Assembly (NCBI RefSeq): GCF_902167145.1
Contig: NC_050100.1
Location: forward strand, 189,093,439 to 189,157,438
Direction: 5' to 3'
DNA from: Zea mays
Lineage: Eukaryota > Streptophyta > Magnoliopsida > Poales > Poaceae
DNA length: 64,000 bases
The notes below the pieces were generated by a model. The model was not told where the DNA came from. It did not search any database and worked only from the letters and a program-made list of their open reading frames with translations. The position numbers were made by a program, and so were the translations under genes. Shown here piece after piece: positions 18,034-28,231 of the stretch (position 1 is its first letter; each line of letters begins with the position of its first letter).

Positions 18034-20721
18034 GTTCTGGACTTTAGGTACCCAAATAGTTTTGGGTCCTTTGGCATTAGACACAAGAACTTTGGGTACC
18101 CAAACACAAGTCTTTGACCCCTTGTGTTTGCCCCCAACATATTTGGCAACTACTTTGCCGTATTTGTTAGTTAAAACATAAGATGGATCAAAAGTTTTAA
18201 ATGAAAGACTATGTTCATTTGATGCACTAGGAGTTTTCTTAGGCAACTTAGCACGGGTTGGTTGCCCAGAACTAGATGTCTCACCCTTATACATAAAAGC
18301 ATGATTTGGGCCAGAGTGAGACTTCCTAGAATGAATTCTCCTAATTTTGCTCTCGGGATAACCGACAGGGTATAAAATGTAACCCTCGTTATCCTGAGGC
18401 ATGGGAGCTTTGCCCTTAACAAAGTTGGACAATCTCTTAGGAGGGGCACTAATTTTGACATTGTCTCCCCTTTGGAAGCCAATGCCATCCTTAATGCCCG
18501 GGCGTCTCCCATTATAAAGCATGCTACGAGCAAATTTAAATTTCTCATTTTCTAAGTTGTGCTCGATAATTTGAGCATCTAGTTTTGCTATATGATCATT
18601 TTGTTGTTTAATTAAAGCCATATGATCATGAATAGCATTAACATCAACATCTCTACATCTAGTACAAATAGATACATGCTCAACAATAGATGTAGAGGGT
18701 TTGCAAGAATTAAGTTCAACAATCTTAGCATGAAGAATATCATTTTTATCTCTAAGATCGGAAATTGTAACTTTGCAAACATCAAAATCTTTAGCCTTAG
18801 CAATTAAATTTTCATTTTCTATTCTAAGGCTAGCAAGAGAAATGTTCAATTCTTCAATCCTAGCAAGCAAATCATCATCATTATCTCTAGGATTAGGAAT
18901 TGAAACATTACAAACATGTGAATCAACCTTAGCATTTAGACTAGCATTTTCATTCCTAAGGTTGTCAATCATCTCACGGCAAGTGCTTAGCTCACTAGAT
19001 AATTTTTCACATTTCTCAATTTCTAGAGCATAAGCATTTTTAACCTTAACATGTTTCTTGTTTTCTTTAATTAGACAATCCTCTTGTGAATCCAAAAGGT
19101 CATCCTTTTCATGAATAGCACTAATTAATTCATTTAATTTTTCTTTTTGTTCCATGTTAAGGTTGGCAAAAAGGGTACGCAAATTATCTTCCTCATCACT
19201 AGCATTATCATCACTAGAGGTTTCATATTTAGTGGAGGATCTTGATTTTACCTTCTTCTTGCCGTCCTTTGCCATGAGGCACTTGTGGCCGACGTTGGGG
19301 AAGAGAAGTCCCTTGGTGACGGCGATGTTGGCGGCGTCCTCGTCGTCGGAGGAGTCGCTTGAGCTTTCGTCGGAATCCCACTCCCGACAAACATGGGCAT
19401 CGCCGCCCTTCTTCTTGTAGTACCTTTTCTTCTCCTTTCTTCTCCCCTTCTTGTCGTCGCCTCGGTCACTGTCACTTGAAATAGGACATTTAGCAATGAA
19501 ATGACCGGGCTTACCACACTTGTAGCACACTTTCTTGGAGCGGGACTTGTAGTCTTTCCCCCTCCTTTGCTTGAGGATTTGGCGGAAGCTTTTGATGACG
19601 AGCGCCATTTCCTCATTGTCGAGTTTGGAGGCGTCTATTGGTTGACGACTTGGTGTAGCCTCCTCCTTCTTTTCCTCCGTCGCCTTGAATGCGACGGGTT
19701 GAGCTTCGGATGTGGTGGGTTCGTCAAGCTCGTTGATCTTTCTTGAGCCTTCGATCATGCACTCAAAACTTACAAAATGCCCGATAACTTCCTCGGGGGT
19801 CATTTTAGTATATCTAGGATTACCACGAATTAATTGAACTTGAGTAGGGTTAAGGAAAATAAGAGATCTTAGAATAACCTTAACCACCTCATGGTCATCC
19901 CACTTTACGCTCCCGAGGTTGCGCACTTGGTTCACCAGGGTCTTGAGCCGGTTATACATGTGTTGTGGCTCTTCCCCTTTGCGAAGCCGGAACCGACCGA
20001 GCCCCCCCTCGATCGTTTCCCGCTTGGTGATCTTGGTGAGCTCATCTCCCTCGTGCGCGGTTTTGAGCACATCCCAAACTTCCTTGGCGCTCTTCAACCC
20101 TTGTACTTTGTTATACTCCTCTCTACTTAAAGAGGCGAGGAGTATCGTTGTCGCTTGAGAGTTGAAGTGCTCGATTTGGGCCACCTCATCCTCATCATAG
20201 TCCTTATCCCCTACCGACGGTACCTGTGCACCAAACTCAACAACATCCCATATACTTTTGTGGAGTGAGGTTAGATGAAATCGCATTAAATCACTCCACC
20301 TAGCATAATCTTCACCATCAAAAGTTGGTGGTTTGCCTAATGGGACGGAAAGTAAAGGTGTATGTTTAGAAATGCGAGGGTAGTGTAGGGGGATCTTACT
20401 AAACTTCTTACGCTCTTGGAGTTTAGAAGTTATGGAGGGCGCGTCGGAGCCGGAGGTCGATGTTGATGAAGTGTCGGTCTCGTAGTAGACCACTTTCCTC
20501 ATCCTCTTTTGCTTGCCCCCACTCCGATGCGGCTTGTGGGAAGAAGATTTTTCCTTCTTCTCTTTGTGGTGAGAAGAAGATTTCTTCTCCTTCCCTTTGT
20601 TGGAGGAGATCTTTTTCTTCTCCCTCCTCTTGGTGCGGGACTCTTCCGATGAAGTGCTCCCTTGGCTCGTAGTGGGCTTTTCGTCGGTCTCCATCTCCTT
20701 CTTGGTGTGATCTCCCGACAT
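18031..20721 (-). CDS. element A Gag, SIRE-type, with long coiled-coil tail
   Basis: Intact 896-aa capsid/nucleocapsid polyprotein. It starts at an ATG 49 bp inside the right LTR. The lysine/serine-rich head is followed by the gag core (KPPTFDGEDYARWSDLM, then LVNQVRNLGS; residues about 130-300) and one zinc knuckle CX2CX4HX4C (CYKCGKPGHFIAKC, about 398-411). After it comes an unusual 480-residue tail: acidic DEDAANIAV stretch, heptad repeats of the form LRxENxxLxAK, then CTRCRDVD (about 685), KDGIGFQRG, and a C-terminal WVPK motif repeated. The tail is conserved in element B and in outline in C, so it is part of the family, not debris. Its function is unknown to me. Confidence 0.92.
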   Translation of the reverse strand: MSGDHTKKEMETDEKPTTSQGSTSSEESRTKRREKKKISSNKGKEKKSSSHHKEKKEKSSSHKPHRSGGKQKRMRKVVYYETDTSSTSTSGSDAPSITSKLQERKKFSKIPLHYPRISKHTPLLSVPLGKPPTFDGEDYARWSDLMRFHLTSLHKSIWDVVEFGAQVPSVGDKDYDEDEVAQIEHFNSQATTILLASLSREEYNKVQGLKSAKEVWDVLKTAHEGDELTKITKRETIEGGLGRFRLRKGEEPQHMYNRLKTLVNQVRNLGSVKWDDHEVVKVILRSLIFLNPTQVQLIRGNPRYTKMTPEEVIGHFVSFECMIEGSRKINELDEPTTSEAQPVAFKATEEKKEEATPSRQPIDASKLDNEEMALVIKSFRQILKQRRGKDYKSRSKKVCYKCGKPGHFIAKCPISSDSDRGDDKKGRRKEKKRYYKKKGGDAHVCREWDSDESSSDSSDDEDAANIAVTKGLLFPNVGHKCLMAKDGKKKVKSRSSTKYETSSDDNASDEEDNLRTLFANLNMEQKEKLNELISAIHEKDDLLDSQEDCLIKENKKHVKVKNAYALEIEKCEKLSSELSTCREMIDNLRNENASLNAKVDSHVCNVSIPNPRDNDDDLLARIEELNISLASLRIENENLIAKAKDFDVCKVTISDLRDKNDILHAKIVELNSCKPSTSIVEHVSICTRCRDVDVNAIHDHMALIKQQNDHIAKLDAQIIEHNLENEKFKFARSMLYNGRRPGIKDGIGFQRGDNVKISAPPKRLSNFVKGKAPMPQDNEGYILYPVGYPESKIRRIHSRKSHSGPNHAFMYKGETSSSGQPTRAKLPKKTPSASNEHSLSFKTFDPSYVLTNKYGKVVAKYVGGKHKGSKTCVWVPKVLVSNAKGPKTIWVPKVQN

Positions 20722-20754
20722 TACTTCGAGCGGTTAGGCTCTAATGAAGCACCG

Positions 20755-20769
20755 GGCTTTGATACCAAT
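20755..20769 (-). other. element A primer-binding site (initiator tRNA-Met type)
   Basis: Read on minus right after the LTR end: ATTGGTATCAAAGC, complementary to the 3' end of plant initiator methionine tRNA, which primes minus-strand synthesis in most Copia elements. Confidence 0.85.
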
Positions 20770-22079
20770 TGAAAGTCGCCTAGAGGGGGGGTGAATAGGG
20801 CGAAACTGAAATTTACAAATATAAACACAACTACAAACCGGGTTAGCGTTAGTAATGAAGAAACGAGTCCGCGAGAGAGGGTGCAAAACAAATCCCAAGC
20901 GAATAAGCAAGTGAGACACGGAGATTTGTTTTACCGAGGTTCGGTTCTTGCAAACCTACTCCCCGTTGAGGAGGCCACAAAGGCCGGGTCTCTTTCAACC
21001 CTTCCCTCTCTCAAACGATCCACGGATCGAGTGAGCTTTCTCTTCTCAATCACTTGGAACACAAAGTTCCCACAAGGACCACCACAAGTTTGGTGTCTCT
21101 TGCCTCAAATTACAAGTGAGTTTGATTGCAAAGAAAGGATCAAGAAAGAAGAAAGCAATCCAAGCGCAAGAGCTCGAAAGAACACAAGCAAATCACTCTC
21201 TCTAGTCACTAGGGCGTTGTGTGGAATTTGGAGAGGATTTGATCTCTTTGGTGTGTCTAGAATTGAATGCTAGAGCTCTTGTAGTAGTTGGGAAGTGGAA
21301 AACTTGGATGCAATGAATGGTGGGGTGGTTGGGGTATTTATAGCCCCAACCACCAAAAGTGGCCGTTGGGAGGCTGTCTGCTCGATGGCGCACCGGACAG
21401 TCCGATGCACACCGGACAGTCCGGTGCCCCCTGCCACGTCATCACTGCCGTTGGATTCTGACCGTTGGAGCTTCTGACTTGTGGGCCCGCCTGGGTGTCC
21501 GGTGCACACCGGACAGGTACTGTTTGCTGTCCGGTGTGCCAGTATGGGCGCGCCTGACTTCTGCGCGCGCAGAGCGCGCATTAAATGCGCGGCAGAGAGC
21601 CGTTGGCGCGGAGATAGCCGTTGCTCCGGAGTCGCACCGGACAGTCCGGTGCACACCGGACAGTCCGGTGAATTTTAGCGGACTAGCCGTTGGAGTTTCC
21701 CGAAGCTGGCGATTTCCTGAGGCTGCTTCTCCTTGGCGCACCGGACACTGTCCGGTGTACACCGGACAGTCCGGTGAATTATAGCGCGAGTGCCTCTGGA
21801 AATTCCCGAAGGTGGCGAGTTTGCGTTGGAGTCCTCTGGTGCACCGGACACTGTCCGGTGTACACCGGACAGTCCGGTGCTCCCAGACCAGAGTGCCTTC
21901 GGTTCCCACTTTGCTCTTTTGTTGAATCCAAAACTTGGTCTTTTTATTGGCTGAGTGTGAACCTTTTACACCTGTATAATCTTATACACTTGGGCAGACT
22001 AGTTAGTCCAATTGTTTGTGTTGGGCAATTCAACCACCAAAATTAATTAGGGGTTAGGTGTAAGCCTAATTCCCTTTCA
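20770..22079 (-). repeat. element A right LTR (biological 5' LTR)
   Basis: 1310 bp. The minus-strand TATA box TATAAATA is at 21335-21342 and palindrome clusters lie at about 21390-21885, upstream of the TATA box. This is the copy expected to drive the element's genomic RNA. Confidence 0.93.
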
Positions 22080-22796
22080 CCAGACCACCGAGGGGAGTTC
22101 CTTCATCCATCGCTTGCCGAACTTGTTGAGGTCGTTGTAAATCCGAGGCTTGAGCCCTTGTAGAATCATGCCGTTGGCACGCTCTACTTGCCCATTCGAC
22201 ATGGGATGAGCCACGGCGGCCCAGTCCACCCGGATGTGGTGATCCTCGCAAAAATCCAAGAATTTTCTGCCGGTGAACTGGATACCGTTATCGGTGATGA
22301 TGGAGTTCGGGACCCCGAAGCGATGGATGATGTTGGTGAAGAACGCCACCGCCTGCTCGGACCTGATGCTGTTCAGAGGTCGGACCTCGACCCACTTGGA
22401 GAATTTGTCGATGGCGACCAGTAGGTGCGTGTAGCCCCCGGGCGCCTTCTGCAAGGGGCCGACGAGGTCCAGACCCCACACGGCAAAGGGCCAGGTGATG
22501 GGTATCGTCTGCAGAGCCTGAGCAGGCAGGTGGGTTCGCTTCGCATAGAATTGACACCCTTCGCAGGTGCGGACAATTCTAGTGGCGTCAGCCACCGCCG
22601 TTGGCCAGTAGAAGCCTTGCCGGAAAGCATTCCCGACAAGGGCTCGAGGCGCTGCGTGATGGCCGCAAGCCCCCGAGTGTATCTCTTGCAGGAGTTCCTG
22701 ACCTTCGGCGACGGAGATGCATCGCTGGAGGATGCCCGAGGGGCTACGGTGGTAGAGCTCCTTCTCATCGCCCAGCAAGACGAACGACTTGGCGCG
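22080..22796 (-). pseudogene. Huck-like integrase, N-terminal and catalytic part
   Basis: Zinc-binding H/H/C/C region (IHSGACGHHAAPRAL...CEGCQFYAK), then the catalytic core with D in WGLDLVGP, D in SIITDNGIQFTG and E in NGQVERANGMI. It ends at ...PSVVW where element A has inserted. It is joined in frame to the RNase H region but separated from it by TGA 22797-22799. Confidence 0.9.
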
Positions 22797-24269
22797 TCAC
22801 GCTACCCGCCGAGCCTCGGCTCGGTCGAGGGGTAGCTCTCCTTGGCGGAGATATTGCAGGTACGGGGTCTGCCAATTTCGATCAGGCGTGGCCCCGCTCC
22901 GCTCCTCCTCGATGCGCAGTGCCTCGCCCTCGGAGGCCGAGGTTACCTTGGGCTGGACCGAGGTCGCCTCGGGCCGAGCTGAGGGTGCCTCGGGCTGTGC
23001 CGAGGGTACCTCGGGCTGGACCGAGGGCGCCTCAGGCTCGGGCGTGTCGTCGATCTTGACGGAGGGTTGATGCAGATCCCGGGAGAAGACGTCCGGGGGA
23101 ACCGTTGTTCGCCCCGAGGCTATTTTTGCCAGCTCGTCCGCAGTCTCGTTGTAGCGCCGAGCGATGTGGTTAAGCTCGAGCCCGTAGAACTTGTCTTCCA
23201 GGCGCCGAACCTCATCGCAGTAGGCCTCCATCTTCGGGTCGCGGCAGTGGGAGTTCTTCATGACTTGGTCGATGACGAGCTGCGAGTCACCGCGGGCGTC
23301 GAGGCGTCTGACCCCTAGCTCGATGGCGATCCGCAACCCGTTGACCAGAGCCTCGTACTCAGCCACATTGTTGGACGCCGGGAAATGGAGGCGTAGCACA
23401 TAGCGTAGGTGTTTCCCGAGGGGCGAGATGAAGAGTAGGCCCGCGCCGGCTCCCGTCTTCATCAACGACCCATCGAAAAACATGGTCCAGAGCTCCGGTT
23501 GGATCGGAGCCGTCGGTAGCTGGGTGTCGACCCATTCAGCTACGAAGTCCGCCAAGACCTGGGACTTGATGGCCTTCCGAGGGGCGAACGAGATTGTCTC
23601 GCCCATGATTTCCACCGCCCACTTTGCAATCCTGCCCGAGGCCTCTCGGCACTGGATGATCTCCCCCAGGGGGAAGGATGACACCACAGTTACCGGATGA
23701 GACTCGAAGTAGTGTCGCAACTTCCGCCTCGTCAGGATCACTACATACAGCAACTTCTGAACTTGTGGGTAGCGGATCTTGGTCTCGGACAGTACCTCGC
23801 TGACGAAGTAAACCGGCCTCTGAACGGGCAATGCATGCCCCTCTTCTTGCCTCTCGACCACAATCGCAGCGCTAACCACCTGAGTGGTCGCGGCGACGTA
23901 GACCAAGAGGGCTTCTCCGTCAGTTGGAGGCACCAAGATAGGCGCCTTTGTGAGGAGCGCCTTCAGGTTCCCGAGAGCTTCCTCGGCCTCAGGGGTCCAA
24001 GCGAAGCACTCGGCCTTCCTTAAGAGGCGGTACAGAGGCAGGCCTCTTTCGCCGAGGCGTGAGATGAAGCGGCTCATGGCCGCGAGACATCCCATCACCC
24101 TTTGTACGCCTTTTAAGTCCTTGATGGGCCCCATGCTGGTGATGGCTGCGATCTTCTCCGGGTTGGCTTCAATGCCCCGCTCGGAGACGATGAACCCCAA
24201 GAGCATGCCCCGGGGCACCCCGAAGACACACTTCTCGGGATTGAGCTTGACGCCTTTCGCTTTGAGACA
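22797..24269 (-). pseudogene. Huck-like RT end and RNase H
   Basis: Starts after TGA 24270-24272 with CLKAKGVKLNPEKCVFGV, the RT palm/thumb end, then FAWTPEAEEAL and the tether. The RNase H domain shows FFDGSLMKTGAGAG (first Asp), ASNNVAEYEALVNGL (Glu), RGDSQLVIDQV (Asp) and RYNETADELAKIA (final Asp). The spacer after it is rich in PEAPSVQPEV-type repeats (about 22920-23040). It stops at TGA 22797-22799, probably a former CGA. Confidence 0.88.
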
Positions 24270-24922
24270 TCAGAATGTCACTTCAAGGTCGGAGAGGAGG
24301 TCGGAAGCTTTCCTCGTCTTGACTACGATGTCATCGACGTAGGCCTCGACCGTGCGACCGATGTGTTCGTCGAACACATGGTTCATGCACCGCTGATACG
24401 TCGCGCCCGCATTCCTCAAACCGAACGGCATGGTGACATAGCAGTACATGCCGAAGGGCGTGATGAAAGAAGTCGCGAGCTGGTCGGACTCTTTCATCCT
24501 GATTTGGTGATACCCTGAGTAGGCGTCGAGGAAAGACAGGGTTTCGCACCCAGCAGTGGAATCCACGATTTGATCGATGCGAGGCAGAGGGTAGGGAACC
24601 TTCGGACATGCTTTGTTGAGACCAGTGTAGTCTACACACATCCGCCATTTCCCCCTTTCTTTCTCACAAGCACAGGGTTGGCCAGCCATTCGGGATGGAA
24701 TACCTCTTTGATGAACCCTGCTGCCGTTAGCTTGTGGATCTCCTCGCCAATCGCTCTGCGCTTCTCCTCGTCGAATCGGCGCAGAGGCTGCTTGACGGGT
24801 CGGGCTCCGGCCCGAATATCCAGCGAGTGCTCGGCGACATCCCTCGGTATGCCGGGCATGTCTGAGGGACTCCACGCGAAGACGTCGGCGTTCGCGCGGA
24901 GAAAGTCGACGAGCACTGCTTC
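24270..24922 (-). pseudogene. Huck-like reverse transcriptase, N-terminal and catalytic part
   Basis: Begins VLVDFLRANADVFAWSPSDM, then GFIKEVFHPEWLANPVLVRKK. A frameshift in the purine run near 24650-24665 moves the reading to WRMCVDYTGLNKACPK, LSFLDAYSGYHQI, MPFGLRNAGATYQR and the catalytic AYVDDIVVK (about 24325-24350). A TGA at 24270-24272 cuts it off. All motifs are present but no single open frame remains. Confidence 0.9.
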
Positions 24923-27900
24923 CTATTTGGGGTCGAGCCCGGAACCGATCCGGATCTGCTTGGAGGCGTCGCCACTGGGGTCGAGGGGGACGGCCTTAAC
25001 CGTCTCCACTGGCTCGAAGTTGCCGGTATGACGCTTCACGTCTGGCACCTCTTTGGAGAGGCTTTCCAGGTCGGCGATGAGGGCCTCGGACTCGGCGAGG
25101 GCCTCGGCGTACTCAATGCACTTCACGTCGCATTCGAACGCGTGTTCGTACGTGGGGCCGACGGTGATGACCCCGTTGGGGCCCGGCATCTTGAGCTTCA
25201 GGTAGGTATAGTTGGGGACGGCCATAAACTTCGCGTAGCATGGCCTCCCCAATACCGCGTGGTAGGTTCCTCGGAACCCGACCACCTCGAACGTCAGAGT
25301 CTCCCTTCGGAAGTTGGAGGGCGTTCCGAAGCAGACAGGAAGGTCGAGTCGTCCGAGGGGCTGGACGCGCTTCCCGGGAATGATCCCGTGGAAGGGCGCA
25401 GCGCCTGCTCGGATGGAGGACAGATCGACGCGCAGGAGCCTGAGGGTCTCGGCGTAGATAATGTTGAGGCAGCTGCCCCCGTCCATAAGGACCTTGGTGA
25501 GCCTGACGTCGCCGACGATGGGGTCGACGACGAGCGGGTATTTCCCCAGGCTCGGCACGTGGTCGGGGTGGTCAGCTTGGTCGAAGGTGATGGGCTTGTC
25601 GGACCAGTCTAGGTAGACTGGCGCCGCCACCTTCACCGAGCAGACCTCCCGGCGCTCTTGCTTGCGATGCCGAGCCGAGGCATTCGCCGCATGCCCACTG
25701 TAGATCATGAAGCAGTCGCGGACCTCGGGGAACTCTCCTGCTTGGTGATCTTCCTTCTTATCGTCGTCGCGGGCCCTGCCACCCTCCGCGGGTGGCCCGA
25801 CCCTGTGGAAGTGGCGCCGAAGCATGACGCACTCCTCAAGGGTGTGCTTGACGGGCCCCTGATGATAGGGGCACGACTCCTTGAGCATCTTGTCGAAGAG
25901 GTTGGCACCTCCGGGGGGCTTCCGAGGGTTCTTGTACTCGGCGGCGGCGACAAGGTCCGCGTCAGCGGCGTTGCGTTTCGCTTGCGACTTCTTCTTGCCT
26001 TTCTTCTTGGCGCCACGCGGAGTAGACGCCTCGGGAGCATCTTCCGATGGGCGGCCCTGGGGCTGCTTGTCCTTTCGGAAGATAGCCTCGACCGCCTCCT
26101 GGCCAGAGGCGAACTTGGTGGCGATGTCCATCAGCTCGCTCGCCCTGGTGGGGGTCTTGCGACCCAACTTACTCACCAGGTCGCGGCAGGTGGTGCCGGC
26201 AAGGAACGCGCCGATGACATCCGAGTCGGTGATGTTGGGCAGCTCGGTGCGCTGCTTCGAGAATCGCCGGATGTAGTCCCGGAGAGACTCTCCCGGCTGC
26301 TGCCGGCAGCTTCGGAGGTCCCAGGAATTCCCGGGGCGCACGTACGTGCCCGGGAAATTGCCGGCGAAGGCTTGGACCAGGTCATCCCAGTTGGAGATCT
26401 GCCCCGGAGGTTGGTGCTCCAACCAGGCGCGAGCGGTGTCGGAGAGGAACAGGGGGAGGTTACGGATGATGAGGTTGTCGTCGTCCGTTCCACCCAGTTG
26501 GCAGGCCAGGCGGTAGTCCGCGAGCCACAGTTCCGGTCTCGTTTCCCCCGAGTACTTTGTGATAGTAGTCGGGGGTCGGAACCGGGTCGGGAACGGCGCC
26601 CGTCGGATGGCCCGGCTGAAGGCCTGCGGACCGGGTGGTTCGGGCGAGGGACTCCGATCCTCCCCACTGTCGTAGCGTCCCCCACGCCTAGGGTGGTAAC
26701 CTCGGCGCACCCTCTCGTCGAGGTTGGCCCGACGGTCGCGATGATGGTGCTCGTTGCCGAGGCGACCCGGGGCCGCAGGCGCGGTGTTGCGCGTGCGCCC
26801 GGTGTAGACCGAGGCTTCCCGCATGAATCGGGAAGTCGCGTCATGAGGTTCCGAGGGGTATCCCGGCCTTCGGGAGGCAGAGCTCTCGGCTCGTCGGACC
26901 ACAGCGCCCTCCAGGAGATTCTTGAGCTCTCCCTGGATTCGCCGACCCTCGGTGGTTGATGGCTCCGGCATCGCGCAGAGAAGCATCGCTGCGGCAGCCA
27001 GGTTCTGACCGACCCCACTGGATGCGGGTGGCGGCCTGACCCTGACGTCGTTGGCGACGCGGTGCTGGAGATCCTGGGGCAGGTGACGTATTTCTCCGGC
27101 CGGGGGTTGGCCCGCCCATACCTGCCCGACGTCCCGGCGGATCGGCTCAAGCGCTCCTACTCCCTCGTCGAGCCTGGTCTGCGCCCCGCGGACTTGCTCG
27201 AGCTGTGGGTCGTGACCCCCCGCCGGAACGGGGACCACAGCTAGCTCCCGTGGGATGTCAGCGCGAGGCACCGGCCTAGGGAGATCACCGTCCTCCGGCA
27301 TGCCGAGATGATTGCCTTCGGAGGGATCCCCTAGCTCGACGTGGAAACATTCGCGGCTTGGGCCGCAGTCCTCGTCGTCGAGGCTGCGGCTACCGTCGGA
27401 ACAGTCGGAGAGGCAGTAGTCACATGCGGTCATGAAGTCCCGCATGGCACTGGGGTTGCCAAATCCAGAGAAATCCCAACAGATGTTGGGGTCGTCATCT
27501 TCCTCGGACCCAGAGGGCCCGTAGGTCGAGACGTCCGTCAACCGGTCCCAAGGCGACCGCATGCGAAACCCCAGAGGGGTTGCACTCGCCTCTACGAGAG
27601 CGCCCGCCAAAGCAAGGTCGCTTGGCGGGTTGAGGCTGAGTCCAAATGACGTAGGATGGGAATCGGTCGGTACCTTTCGATCGACGAGCAGCGACATAGT
27701 CACGTCGGGGACTGATTGCACCGTCGCCTCAGGTACGAGGGCGACGTCCTGCAAGCTCTCCGCGAGCGCACTGGCGTCGTCCGCTTGCTCGGGATCGGCG
27801 TGTCGCGGGGGGACGGCGCTCGCCTTCGTCTCAAACGCGAGGTCGACGCCCGACGCGCCCCCCGTTGGGGCGCTGGGGACGTCGACTCGCTCGACAGCCG

Positions 27901-28171
27901 ACGAAGCGCGGCCTCCCGCTTGGCCTTGGTTGCCCCGCCTCCTCCTCCGTAGGCGGGGGAGAGGACGGGGCGAGCTCGAATGTTGTTCTTCCACCACGCG
28001 GGGATGATGTTGTCGATTCCGCCGCCGGCGGGCGGGTTGTCGGCCGCCATTGTCGTTGTCGCGCGGCGGTGGAAGGAGTATCATGTCGTAGCTGCCGTCG
28101 AAGGACATGAACTCAAGGCTCCCGAAACGGAGCACCGTCCCGGGTCGGAGAGGTTGCTGGAGACTGCCCAT
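24923..28171 (-). pseudogene. Huck-like Gag and protease-like region
   Basis: Long open frame from ATG 28169-28171 (MGSLQQPLRPG) for about 1080 codons. The Gag core is roughly residues 535-700 (TKYSGETRPELWLADYRL, ARAWLEHQPPGQISNWDDL, RRFSKQRTELPNI). The protease-like part near residue 895 has MDGGSCLNIIYAETL, where the usual D-T/S-G is D-G-G, a form I recall as common in this Gypsy lineage. It ends at TAG 24923-24925 in frame with RT, most simply a CAG changed to TAG; intact members would read on into RT. The strong antisense open frames here are a GC-content effect. Confidence 0.85.
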
Positions 28172-28210
28172 CTGGAGCTTGACGGGAAGCTGTTCGTCAA
28201 CACGCAACAG

Positions 28211-28231
28211 GCCCCTACCTGGCGCGCCAAC
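28211..28231 (-). other. Huck-like primer-binding site
   Basis: Directly next to the right LTR, read on minus: GTTGGCGCGCCAGGTAGGGG. It marks the right LTR as the biological 5' LTR. I do not assign the tRNA. Confidence 0.75.

Larger units (their letters stand above)
12575..22079 (-). mobile_element. Ji-like Copia (SIRE-lineage) retrotransposon 'A'
   Basis: 9.5-kb element with target duplication CCAGA (12570-12574, 22080-22084). LTRs 12575-13906 (1332 bp) and 20770-22079 (1310 bp) begin TGAAAG and end CTTTCA. The 22-bp length difference is one unit of a palindrome array; otherwise I count fewer than ten differences. Minus orientation: primer-binding site ATTGGTATCAAAGC next to the right LTR, polypurine tract AAAAAGGGGGAGAT next to the left LTR, gag then pol with integrase before RT, the Copia order. 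It inserted in the Huck-like integrase gene. Coding capacity is complete except for one nonsense codon in pol. Confidence 0.95.

Noticed and set aside
20791..21273. 160-codon + frame repeated in both LTRs of element A
   Set aside because: It is an open stretch in LTR DNA (R/U5 side) on the strand opposite to element transcription, and part of it recurs in B with frame changes.
25658..26959. 433-codon + strand open frame opposite Huck gag
   Set aside because: Antisense to a clear Gag frame in GC-rich DNA; no recognisable motif.
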